A stretch of DNA of 64,000 nt from an uncultured Acidobacteriota bacterium. Its GTDB lineage: Bacteria > Acidobacteriota > Terriglobia > Terriglobales > Acidobacteriaceae. The stretch is from contig CAILAC010000017.1 of assembly GCA_903832055.1 (NCBI GenBank), positions 124,001 through 188,000 of the forward strand, given 5' to 3'. This document shows positions 52,301-60,151 of this stretch, in pieces. The notes under the pieces were generated by a model, which saw only the letters and a list, made by a program, of their open reading frames with translations, ran no database searches and was not told the origin of the DNA. The translations under genes were made by a program, and so were the position numbers. The first letter of the stretch is position 1, and every line of letters starts with the position of its first letter.

Positions 52301-52746
52301 TCCAGAATTGGCAGGCTCTGCAACTCTGTGCGGCTGAGGATGGTGCTCACATCGGCACGATCCGTCTTCAGCAGGGGCACCTCGTCGGTCACCGTTACCA
52401 CCGTCTCTGCCTTGCCCACCTTGAGAGAGGCGTTTACCTCGGTGGACGCGTCAACATGGACATCCACAGTGGTTTCAAAGCTGGAAAAACCCTCAGCCTC
52501 GATGCGCACTCGATATCGGCCAGCCAGCAAGCGGCCCTCGAGGAAGTTGCCGAAGTCGTTGCTCCGCGATGTACTCACCGTTCCTCGGTCAAGGTCAGTG
52601 ACACTCACCAGCACGTTCGCCAGAGATGCTCCGTTCGGGTCGCTGACATGCCCAAGAATCTTTCCGGACACAGCCTGCGCCAATGCGCCCAGTGGTGCAG
52701 CGAGTGCCAGAGAGAGGAGAATTACGAATCTGGAAAACTTCTTCAA
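49315..52746 (-). CDS. Oar-like TonB-dependent receptor with carboxypeptidase-regulatory domain
   Basis: 1143 aa from TTG 52746, with AGGAG exactly 7 nt upstream; this start gives MKKFSRFVILLSLALAAPLG, a good signal peptide, and is preferred to 52773. Residues 30-110 form a carboxypeptidase-regulatory-like domain (ILGHVSDPNGASLANVLVSV). The plug follows: TDRADVSTILSRTELQSLPI, then FLLDGTENNSS and FKVTTSNYDAEFGSVAGAL. The remainder is a 22-strand barrel ending QMQFGLHLRF, with a C-terminal Phe as expected for Bam-dependent insertion. Such receptors carry carbohydrates or other large ligands through the outer membrane with TonB energy. The stop is 18 nt from the PIG-L start. Confidence 0.92.
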   Translation of the reverse strand: MKKFSRFVILLSLALAAPLGALAQAVSGKILGHVSDPNGASLANVLVSVTDLDRGTVSTSRSNDFGNFLEGRLLAGRYRVRIEAEGFSSFETTVDVHVDASTEVNASLKVGKAETVVTVTDEVPLLKTDRADVSTILSRTELQSLPILDRNVTQLTLTIPGTQMNDWQHSSAENPQGGIQFSANGQQFTHNGFLLDGTENNSSGLGIAVINPNIDSLEEFKVTTSNYDAEFGSVAGALMQATTRSGTNQWHGTLFEYLRNGQFDASDPFAGTLPLHWNEFGGSLGAPIRKDRLFAFADYQGTRRHTGAPVVTTVPTEAEHSGNLQALLGDYFCADGTTSSTTCGNALLVNTTEGSSIPAQTGMIFDPTTGNPDGTGRLAITSAGQPNILPSVPQPITKLLQYIPAANYGDPGSIANNYLGKGIDSFNNDQGDIRVDATISNRSHLFGRYTISDFTKQAPGAYGDLAGGPALNGSAFSGASNARNQSVAIGHSYVFSPSLVAETRLGFYRYRIRTQPNALGTTPATDSGIPGLNLGTQETSGMPAFYINGNGGFNFGYANGVNQCNCPLKETENHFQFVSNWTKTAGNHTIVWGVDLRRLQQQRIPSDSHRAGEITFVDSGTGNADVDALGVNSGAATGAALGSFLLGVPNQFVRYFTGAHYHAGLRQTRLFSFVQDSWRATPKLTVNYGVRYENYLPQTAASPGGAGSFDPNTGDLLAAGIGTVASNMGVKPYNIGFAPRIGIAYQLRANTVIRAGYGRSFTPSGLGAVFGQSPEYDAPITIPQQINPDSSYASVFNLFDGPPLPASLPIPSSGRYPLPDGLQVYFFFNPPSSYRVPLVEFWNLAVQHEFSSTLSLEASYVGNGGRHLYVNANVNQAAPGAGDFNSRRLYYQKFSLTQGLYSTCNCDNSSYNGLQVKLQKKASHGLDLLVAYSYGHALDNTEYGSVYDNNLNFRADHGSANFDRTHSLAISNVWQLPIGSGHRILSHASRPLNLLVGDWVFNGITNLASGRPFTVNVSNTSSVNADFNNVRPDQVGSPHVSHPNRDLWFNPAAYTAPQQPYRDGTVRRNSLRGPAEVVFNLSLAKTFTIVEGKTLEFHWENFNVFNHVNLGQPGNVVDQSGAGQITSTADPMRQMQFGLHLRF

Positions 52747-53189
52747 CTTTGCGCTCCTTACATGGCCTCCCAACGGATTGGGATATGCCTACGCTGGTAT
52801 GGCGGATCCGCGAGATCGAGAGACCTTCTGGGGTCCGGCGATTCAGTGACTAACAAAAGAGTTGGGAGGTTGCCCCATGAGCCAGGGACTCTGGACTCAT
52901 CCGAAAAAGCAGGTGGAGTGAACCACTGTCCTGGAAGATTGTAGAGTCTATCTTGCCACCTCCAAAGAGACATCTGCGTGGGCTGTTGTCGGGGGAATAC
53001 AAACCCGGTCGCGAAGTGCGCGGAAGCTCAGGACGGAAAACAGATCAATCGCTCCACCTCACACACAACACGACCCGCTTACGCGGGCTGCGAAGCGGGC
53101 CTGTTTGGAAGGGATTCAATCGAACCCAGGGAACCTGAGAGAGATTCGATACAACAGGCTAGATTCGCATGCTGACTACACAATTGCGA

Positions 53190-53204
53190 CAACAACGCTT
53201 GTTG
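53190..53204. promoter_or_regulatory. Inverted repeat CAACAA-CGC-TTGTTG
   Basis: A perfect 6-3-6 inverted repeat in the divergent spacer, next to an AT-rich stretch. Its size and symmetry resemble a dimeric regulator operator. No regulator gene is adjacent. Confidence 0.35.
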
Positions 53205-53459
53205 GGGTTGGACTTCATAAACTCTAAATTATCCACAATTGCATTCCTTGTCAATTGCCTGATCTCAGTGCATGGGAGGCTTCAGCGGTTTCGCACAGAT
53301 GCCGACAGATCGATGTGGAGGTATCTGCGGTTGGTCTTTCGGCTGCAACTGGATGCTCTTTGCCTGCCCCTCTCAACCACCAGCGGATTGTGCATGATGG
53401 GAGAGCGACGCAGCGCCGAATACCGCCATTTCCAATTCACCTGGCACGGCAAAAGCGAC

Positions 53460-53469
53460 TTGTATACAA
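53460..53469. promoter_or_regulatory. Palindrome TTGTATACAA upstream of the first TPR gene
   Basis: A perfect 10-bp palindrome. The 11-nt string TGTATACAATT occurs here (53461-53471) and again at 59081-59091, close before the second TPR gene, suggesting a shared regulator for the two TPR genes. Confidence 0.4.
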
Positions 53470-53650
53470 TTTGGTCTCTGGCAGGCGCGTTTGTCCCACT
53501 TTTATGGTGCGCATTTGGAGTTGCTGTATGCCAACATGTACCTGGAAGTGACCACTGCATTGCGCCGGATGGACGGAGGCCTGCATTTCTTCTTTTGAAC
53601 AAGTCCTCCGCCCTGGGAATCCCTGAGAATCACGGAACTGTAGCACCTTG

Positions 53651-54829
53651 ATGAGGGTCCGGAACTCCGTCGTCATGACCACTGATCGCAAACCCGCTGC
53701 ATGCCTGGATAGCTATCGGAATCGGAGCTGCTGGCCATGGCTGTCTTGTTTGTTGGGTCTTATCGCACTTCAACCCATCCATGCGCAGAGCGAGAAGGCA
53801 TCGATTCGCGCCGGCATGCCTCAAGATCAGGGAACTGGTCAGGTATTCGCAGTCTCTACCGAAACAAGAGCGGAGTTGCGGGCAGGTACGGAACTCACCC
53901 GTCAGGGATCTTTTCAGCAAGCGATTCCGCATTTGCTCGCGGCGCAGAGTGGCGGATCAGACACGTATGCGACCGGTGTGAATCTGGGAATCTGTTACCT
54001 GGGGTTGATGCAATACAAAGAGGCGATCAACGCGCTCAATGGCGCTCATTCGGCAGGATTCAATACCGCCGCAGTGAATAATCTGCTGGCCCAGGCATAT
54101 CTCGGGGATGGTCAGTTGAAGTTGGCTTTGACTGCCTTTCAGGCTGCTGCAACGCTGACTCCGAAAGACGAAAAGCTTTACGACTTCATCGCGGATGCGA
54201 GTACCGACCATCAGGACTACGCCTTTGGGCTGCAAGTTACAGAGGCTGGGCTGCGGCAGCTTCCGGACTCGGCGCGCCTTCACTATGAGCGTGCCGTGTT
54301 TCTTGCGCGTCTTGACCGGATGGAGGAGGCAAAGCCAGAGTTCGACAAGGCAGCACAGTTGGCTCCTGGAAGTTATATCGCCAGTCTCGCATTGGTTCAA
54401 AGGCAGATGTATGACGATGATTTTGCGGCGGCCACCAGTCTCCTGCGCGATCTGGTCCGTGCGGGGCATCGAGACTATCAAACGCTCTCTCTGTTGGGTA
54501 CCGTTCTCATGCAAATGGGCGCTTTGCCCGGTGAGCCAGAATTTCTCGAGGCCCAATCGGTGCTGGAGGAATCGGCAAACGATCATCCCAATTACTCAGC
54601 CACACAGATTGCGCTCGGCAAACTATACGAGATGGAACGCCATTTCCCGGAAGCGAGAGATCATCTGGAGCTTGGCCGACGCCTGGAGCCCGCCAACCCC
54701 GCCGTGTATTCGCATCTCGCAAATGTATATCGCAAATTGGGTGACCAGAACAGGGCTCGCGCCATGGTGGAGCAGCTGGGAAGGCTCCTTCTCGAGAAAA
54801 AGTCGTCTTTGTCCGTCTCAGATCGATAA
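53651..54829 (+). CDS. TPR-repeat protein, secreted
   Basis: 392 aa from the ATG at 53651 (an ATG at 53675 would give 384 aa; neither has a good Shine-Dalgarno). A hydrophobic segment WPWLSCLLGLIALQPIHAQ is the signal peptide. Then come tetratricopeptide repeats, for example GTELTRQGSFQQAIPHLLAA, NLGICYLGLMQYKEAINALN and ALGKLYEMERHFPEARDHLE. It is expected in the periplasm or at the outer membrane, binding protein partners. It precedes the second TonB-dependent receptor by 316 bp, and its layout suggests joint function with that receptor and the following TPR and CRTAC1 genes. Confidence 0.75.
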   Translation: MRVRNSVVMTTDRKPAACLDSYRNRSCWPWLSCLLGLIALQPIHAQSEKASIRAGMPQDQGTGQVFAVSTETRAELRAGTELTRQGSFQQAIPHLLAAQSGGSDTYATGVNLGICYLGLMQYKEAINALNGAHSAGFNTAAVNNLLAQAYLGDGQLKLALTAFQAAATLTPKDEKLYDFIADASTDHQDYAFGLQVTEAGLRQLPDSARLHYERAVFLARLDRMEEAKPEFDKAAQLAPGSYIASLALVQRQMYDDDFAAATSLLRDLVRAGHRDYQTLSLLGTVLMQMGALPGEPEFLEAQSVLEESANDHPNYSATQIALGKLYEMERHFPEARDHLELGRRLEPANPAVYSHLANVYRKLGDQNRARAMVEQLGRLLLEKKSSLSVSDR

Positions 54830-55145
54830 AAGCGCCCTTGAATCGGAAACATTTGGTGCACGTTGAGACAATTGACTTGAACGTATGCAAAACGATGCAA
54901 GGAATTCATCAGATTTCATGGGACTAATTTTTCTTGACAAGAAATACAATTTCGAATACATATTTAAGCACTGCAATGCCTCAGGCGGGCAGACAGGCAG
55001 GCAGACGAGCCACTAGAAGGACAGTCAACTCAACTTCCTTTTGTTCCCCACAGTCTCCCTCTACTTCTGCATTGGCCCATGTTTCTGGAAATTCGACGGC
55101 GAGAACCACGAGTTAAGAAATCGTTTCAATTTTTGGAGGAATTCT
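54830..55145. other. Spacer with promoter region before the second TonB-dependent receptor
   Basis: No supported gene. It has an AT-rich stretch with a promoter candidate at 54934-54962, an inverted repeat GAAAT-aca-ATTTC (54941-54953), and GGAGGA immediately before the receptor start at 55146. Confidence 0.5.
54934..54962 (+). promoter_or_regulatory. Promoter candidate of the second TonB-dependent receptor
   Basis: TTGACA (54934-54939) is a perfect -35 box, and TACATA (54957-54962) follows with a 17-nt spacer in an AT-rich context. The -10 match is only moderate. It is about 180 nt upstream of the receptor start. Confidence 0.45.
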
Positions 55146-58100
55146 ATGTTGACCGGTCGCGTCCGACCTTTTCTCTTGCTTGCTCTTAGTCTCTGCTCTG
55201 TCATCTTGCTCAGCAGGATACCTGCGCTGGCGCAGAGCGGATCGCAGGGAACCATCGTCGTCAGTGTTGATGACCCATCAGGAGCCCTCGTTCCTGATGC
55301 GACTTTGACCCTGATCGCACTGCGCACAAACGACCTGCGCACGGCGCGAACAACGGGCAGCGGGACCTACACCTTTGTGAATCTCGCGATCGGCGAGTAC
55401 AAATTGTCCATTACCAAGTCGGGATACGCCACCAGGGTGTACGACTCGGTATCAGTGGAAGCATCACAGACGACCACCCTCAAGGCGGAGCTGAGTGTCG
55501 GAAGCGCCTCTGATACAGTGCGCGTGGAAGCGGAAAGTTCTCCGGTGATCGAGACCAGTTCCAACCAGATTGGCACCGTTGTCGACATGAAGCAGATCGA
55601 AGATCTTCCTTTGAATGGCCGCGATCTGACAGCCTTTGCCGCGCTGGTTCCGGGCTACAACGGGACGTATAACGGACTGCCTTCCAACGATCAGGGAAGC
55701 AATATCGACGGCGTGATTGGCAACTCAAGCCGCATGAAGTTCACCGGAAATACTGAGCCTGCAGTCTCACCTCGACTGGAAGACATTGAGCAAATGACGG
55801 TGCAGACCGACCAGCTTGATCTGAACTCTGGATTCGGTCAGTCCAGCACCCAGGTCAACTTTGTCTCTCGCCGCGGTGGTAACCAGTTCCACGGTCGAGG
55901 GTACGAGGATTTCCGCAACTCGGGACTGAACGCCAACAGCTGGCAAAACGATGTGAACAAGCTGCGCAAGAACAAGCTTATCTTGAATGATTTTGGCGCA
56001 AGCGTGGGCGGTCCAATCCTGCATGACAAGCTGTTTTTCTTCGGAACGTTTGCCATGCGCAAGGTGCCGGGCAGTTTCACCGCCACCAATGACATCTTCA
56101 CCAGCGCAGCGCAGGCCGGCGACTTCACCTATAAAGACACGAATGGCATGACGCGGACTGTGAACCTGTTGCAGCTCGCGGCGCAGAGCAATCCGAGCCT
56201 GCCCAACACCGTCAATGCTGAGATTGCCAAGCAGTTCAGCACCATCAATGCAGCGGCATCGAGCGGCTCGATTACCCCAACGTCCAATGCCAACTTCAAT
56301 CAGATTGCCTGGACCCAGAGTTCGGCGACGACGTATTACTATCCTGCGGCGCGGGTTGACTACAACCTTTCGCAGAAGGCCCGGATGTACCTGGCGTGGC
56401 TGATGACCAAGCAGTCCCAGCCGGCAAACACGGCGGGAGACTTTCCAGGGTCAGGATTTGCCAACCAGATCGCAGGCAACCAGACGAAGAACTATACGTC
56501 TTCCTATGGCTTCGACTTCATCTTTACCCCGCAGTTGATCAACCAGTTCAAAGCGGGCTTTCTTTACAACGCCACGTTTTATGGATACAACGCAGCTCCC
56601 CTTTACACAACCCAGCCGACGGTGGCCTGGAACTATCCAGGGGCAAGCGGCCAGATGTCTGGTCAACAATACAACGAGCCAGTCAGCACGTATTACCCCA
56701 TTTTCAATCTCTCGGATTCCATGACCTGGCAGCACAGCCGGCATACGATTCAGTATGGCGTTTCGTGGTATCGCGAACAGGATCACTATTGGAATCCGCC
56801 TGCGGGCTTCAATAACTACAGTCTGGGATTGGCAGCAGGAGATCCAGCACTGAATGTCTTCACCAACTCGGGTTCAAATGCCACTCTGCCGAACGCAAGC
56901 AGCGCCAACCTCAATGAGGCGCAGCAACTCTACGCGATCATTACCGGGCGCATCAATTCAGTTTCGGGTGAGTCTCCTTACAACATCAAGACGAAGCAAT
57001 ACAACACTCCGGGACAGACCGGCGAATATCCTCTGGACGAAGTCTCATCAGCATTTGGCTTGTTTGCTGAAGACTCGTGGAAAGTGACGCAAAACCTTAC
57101 TCTGAACTACGGTTTGCGTTGGGACTTCACGGGCGCGCAGCATGATCTGACAGGCTTCTATCATTCCGCATCGCCCTCTGCGATCTATGGTCCATCGGGA
57201 ATCGGAAATCTTTTCAATCCGGGCTCGCTCAAGGGGGATATGAATCCCGCACTGACCACGTCCACTTACCCCTACAATCCGTGGAAAATCACGCCCCAGC
57301 CGGCCTTTGGCTTTGCCTGGAACCCCAAGCCCTCGGACGGCGTGCTGAAGAAGTTATTCGGCGGAGATGGAACCGTCATTCGCGGCGGATTTGCTCTGCG
57401 CCGCTTTACCGAGCCGTATCAGTATTTCTGGGACTACGCGACGGACTATGGTTCGTTCTACTACCAGTACTTCTACCTGAACGCGAACAACACCGGCCAA
57501 ACGGGAACTTTTGCTCCTGGCAGCTTGTCGCTGGGAAGCTCTCTGCCCACCTTTGGCCTGTCGCCAACGGCATACGAGGCAACGGCTCCTGAATCCGAGT
57601 TCACTTTTCAGAATGCGACCGGCGTCAACGGACTTGATAAGAACATCAAGCAGCCTTACTCCGAATCGTGGAACTTTGGCATTCAGCGTTCGCTGGGACA
57701 CTCGCTCGCGCTCGAGGTTCGCTATAACGGAAATCGCACCATTCACCAGTGGATCGGGATCAATCCCAACGAAGTGAATGTCTTTGAAAACGGCTTCCTG
57801 GCCGAGTTCAAAAATGCGCAGGCCAACCTTGCCGCCGGAGAGGGGAATTCGTTCTCCAGCAGCAACGGCCACAGCACGCCGATCTTCGACGCAGCCTTCG
57901 GTGGAGCAGGTGCTTCAGACTACTCGAACCCTTCTTACATCAACTATCTGAACACCGGTCAGGTGGGCAGAATGGCGAGCATCCTGTCTGGCATTGCCGG
58001 ATCGGTGCCCTACTTCTGCAACCTGGTTGGATCAGGTTTCAGCCCCTGTGCTACCAACGCTGGTTACACCGGCGGGGGAGCTGGATATCCTATCAACTTC

Positions 58101-58979
58101 TTCCAGTCCAACCCCTACGCGGCAGGCAGCGCTACGGGACAACTGGTGTCTTCGGGCTACTCCAACTACAACGCCCTGCAGATCGACCTGCGGCAGGGTA
58201 ACTGGCATGGACTGCAGTATGACGCCAACTACACGTGGAGCCACAGCCTTGGTGTCGCCTCTAACAACCAATGGACGGGCGCTTTCAATGCGTTCACGTT
58301 GCGCAATCTTGCCAAGAGCTATGGCCCAACGCTGTTTGACTTGCGCCATGTTGTCCACGCCAACGGAACCTACGATCTGCCGTTGGGACGCGGCCGACAA
58401 TTCCTGAACCACAATGGTTTGCTTGACAAGACAGTCGGCGGTTGGACGGTTGGTTCGATCATGACCTACCAGACCGGTGAACCGGCGCAGTTGGCTGGCC
58501 AATATGGCACCTACAACGACTATGCTGACGGCGGAGTCACCCTGCATGACGTGACAGCGTCGCAACTGCAGAAATCTGTCGGCGTCTATCGTGTGCCAGG
58601 TCAGACCTTTGCCAACCTTATCAACCCTAAGTACCTCGCCAGCACGACCGGGGGCGGAGCGAATTCGCATTACATCTCTCCCAACACCACGCCCGGCACC
58701 ATTGGTCAGGTTCTCTATCTCCACGGTCCACATCAGTTCTACCAGGACATATCGCTGACCAAGGCAGTGCCGATTCACGACTCGCTGAAGTTCCGACTGC
58801 AGGCGGCCTTCCTGAATGCATGGAACCATCCTGTGTTTGGTGACGCCAATGGCTATGGTTTCGTGGACGGCGGTGTGCAGGACTACGGGTTTGGACTTGG
58901 TGGAGTAACGAACGAATCATCCGGTGAGACACCTGGGTTCGGTCGAACCATTGAGATTCGCGCCAATATTGACTTTTAA
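55146..58979 (+). CDS. Oar-like TonB-dependent receptor, second copy type
   Basis: 1277 aa from the ATG at 55146 with GGAGGA 5 nt upstream. It has a signal peptide (LLLALSLCSVILLSRIPALA), a carboxypeptidase-regulatory domain (GTIVVSVDDPSGALVPDATL), a plug (VVDMKQIEDLPLNGRDLTAF, VPGYNGTYNGLPS) and a long barrel ending IEIRANIDF, again with terminal Phe. The plug is clearly different from that of the receptor at 49315, so the two are not recent duplicates. It is predicted to move a ligand through the outer membrane. A strong terminator follows the stop. It lies between two TPR genes in the same direction. Confidence 0.92.
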   Translation: MLTGRVRPFLLLALSLCSVILLSRIPALAQSGSQGTIVVSVDDPSGALVPDATLTLIALRTNDLRTARTTGSGTYTFVNLAIGEYKLSITKSGYATRVYDSVSVEASQTTTLKAELSVGSASDTVRVEAESSPVIETSSNQIGTVVDMKQIEDLPLNGRDLTAFAALVPGYNGTYNGLPSNDQGSNIDGVIGNSSRMKFTGNTEPAVSPRLEDIEQMTVQTDQLDLNSGFGQSSTQVNFVSRRGGNQFHGRGYEDFRNSGLNANSWQNDVNKLRKNKLILNDFGASVGGPILHDKLFFFGTFAMRKVPGSFTATNDIFTSAAQAGDFTYKDTNGMTRTVNLLQLAAQSNPSLPNTVNAEIAKQFSTINAAASSGSITPTSNANFNQIAWTQSSATTYYYPAARVDYNLSQKARMYLAWLMTKQSQPANTAGDFPGSGFANQIAGNQTKNYTSSYGFDFIFTPQLINQFKAGFLYNATFYGYNAAPLYTTQPTVAWNYPGASGQMSGQQYNEPVSTYYPIFNLSDSMTWQHSRHTIQYGVSWYREQDHYWNPPAGFNNYSLGLAAGDPALNVFTNSGSNATLPNASSANLNEAQQLYAIITGRINSVSGESPYNIKTKQYNTPGQTGEYPLDEVSSAFGLFAEDSWKVTQNLTLNYGLRWDFTGAQHDLTGFYHSASPSAIYGPSGIGNLFNPGSLKGDMNPALTTSTYPYNPWKITPQPAFGFAWNPKPSDGVLKKLFGGDGTVIRGGFALRRFTEPYQYFWDYATDYGSFYYQYFYLNANNTGQTGTFAPGSLSLGSSLPTFGLSPTAYEATAPESEFTFQNATGVNGLDKNIKQPYSESWNFGIQRSLGHSLALEVRYNGNRTIHQWIGINPNEVNVFENGFLAEFKNAQANLAAGEGNSFSSSNGHSTPIFDAAFGGAGASDYSNPSYINYLNTGQVGRMASILSGIAGSVPYFCNLVGSGFSPCATNAGYTGGGAGYPINFFQSNPYAAGSATGQLVSSGYSNYNALQIDLRQGNWHGLQYDANYTWSHSLGVASNNQWTGAFNAFTLRNLAKSYGPTLFDLRHVVHANGTYDLPLGRGRQFLNHNGLLDKTVGGWTVGSIMTYQTGEPAQLAGQYGTYNDYADGGVTLHDVTASQLQKSVGVYRVPGQTFANLINPKYLASTTGGGANSHYISPNTTPGTIGQVLYLHGPHQFYQDISLTKAVPIHDSLKFRLQAAFLNAWNHPVFGDANGYGFVDGGVQDYGFGLGGVTNESSGETPGFGRTIEIRANIDF

Positions 58980-58997
58980 CTCTCGTGAAGTCTCTCC

Positions 58998-59030
58998 AGC
59001 TGGGCGCTTTGTTCAAGCGCCCAGCTTTTT
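58998..59030 (+). terminator. Terminator after the second TonB-dependent receptor
   Basis: AGCTGGGCGCTT-tgttc-AAGCGCCCAGCT followed by TTTTTC: a perfect 12-bp stem and T-run 19 nt after the receptor stop. The downstream TPR and CRTAC1 genes therefore need a promoter of their own. Confidence 0.9.
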
Positions 59031-59080
59031 CTTTCTGCAGCAGCGCGGTGTGGAAGGCGATTTCGATGAACATTCTGAAC

Positions 59081-59091
59081 TGTATACAATT
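59081..59091. promoter_or_regulatory. TGTATACAATT motif before the second TPR gene
   Basis: Shares 11 nt with the palindrome at 53460. It ends 24 nt before the ATG at 59116, where it could act as operator or overlap a -10 region. Confidence 0.4.
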
Positions 59092-59115
59092 AGCTAGTTG
59101 ATGCATGAGGTTGCC

Positions 59116-60087
59116 ATGATTTTCCGGCTGCATTCAAAACGTCTCGTGACCCTTGGCAGCATGATTCTCGTCAGTACTTTTCATGCATTGCAGACCAGTG
59201 CGCAGACGGTCAAACAGGCGTCGGCACCATCGGTCGAACAGGGCATCAAACTGGTGGAGAGTGGTCGCTGTGCAGAGGCATTGCCATTGCTGAAGCGAAC
59301 TCTCTCTCAGACTTCAGAGAAGTCCCAGCGATATCGCGTGGAGATGGCGACGGTACGCTGCGCAATGGCACTGGATCAGGAACAGACAGCCGTTGACGCA
59401 CTACTCTCGCTCAAGAGGGAGTCGCCCGGCGATCCCGAAGTGCTCTATATCTCGACCCACTACTTCTCTGAACTGGGTATGCGCGCAGCACAGCAGTTGC
59501 AGTCAATCGCGCCGGACTCATACCAGCAGCACAGGCTCGAGGCAGAGACGCTGGAGTCTCAGGGCAAGAACACTGAAGCTGCTGCGATTTATACCAGGAT
59601 TCTGGAGTCCAATCCTCGCACTCCTGGCATTCATTATCGCCTCGGGCAAATTGCTCTTGATCAGGCCGGACCCGACGGGTCTACGGATGCAGCGAAGCAG
59701 GAATTCCTGAAGGAGCTCGACGTTGACCCTTCCAATGCTTCCGCGGAATTCATCCTTGGAGAGCTGGCCCGCCGTGCGGCCCAATGGGATACAGCGATTG
59801 CACACTTTTCGCACGCGGTGAAACTCGATGCCGGCTTTACTGAAGCTCAGCTGGCACTGGGTATGTCCCTGGCGGCCTCAGGCAAGTTCTCTGATGCAAT
59901 TTCTCCGCTTGAACGCTACGTCAAGATGCAACCTGAAGATCCTGCCGGACACTATCAACTTGCGCTGGCATACTCCCGCACGGGCAACAAGGACGGTGCA
60001 ACCCGCGAGATGGCATTGCAGGCGCAGGCGGCAAGTCGGTCAAAGACCACAACCGACACAGCCGAAGGACACTCTGTACATCCGTGA
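59116..60087 (+). CDS. TPR-repeat protein, secreted (second)
   Basis: 323 aa from the ATG at 59116 (GAGG 8 nt upstream); the ORF-track start at 59098 adds six residues. A signal peptide LVTLGSMILVSTFHALQTSA is followed by helical repeats: GIKLVESGRCAEALPLLKRT, AAIYTRILESNPRTPGIHYR, DPSNASAEFILGELARRAAQ and LALGMSLAASGKFSDAISPL, all tetratricopeptide-like. It would act in the periplasm as a scaffold. It is 64 nt upstream of the CRTAC1 gene, so they are likely co-transcribed. Confidence 0.75.
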   Translation: MIFRLHSKRLVTLGSMILVSTFHALQTSAQTVKQASAPSVEQGIKLVESGRCAEALPLLKRTLSQTSEKSQRYRVEMATVRCAMALDQEQTAVDALLSLKRESPGDPEVLYISTHYFSELGMRAAQQLQSIAPDSYQQHRLEAETLESQGKNTEAAAIYTRILESNPRTPGIHYRLGQIALDQAGPDGSTDAAKQEFLKELDVDPSNASAEFILGELARRAAQWDTAIAHFSHAVKLDAGFTEAQLALGMSLAASGKFSDAISPLERYVKMQPEDPAGHYQLALAYSRTGNKDGATREMALQAQAASRSKTTTDTAEGHSVHP

Positions 60088-60151
60088 GTGGATCGCAGCG
60101 AATTGAGCAGATAGAACTTCCACGCACATATCTTGCGAAAGGGACTTCGAC

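Larger units (their letters stand above)
52747..53650. other. Divergent regulatory region between the first receptor and the TPR gene
   Basis: About 0.9 kb without a supported gene; ORFs here lack family motifs. It contains the inverted repeat CAACAA-CGC-TTGTTG (53190-53204), an AT-rich patch after it, and the palindrome TTGTATACAA (53460-53469). It presumably holds the promoters of both divergent units. Confidence 0.5.

Noticed and set aside
53095-53160. A GGTTCGATT-like string that could be a tRNA T-arm
   Set aside because: On neither strand do flanking bases form the T-stem, anticodon arm or acceptor stem of a tRNA.
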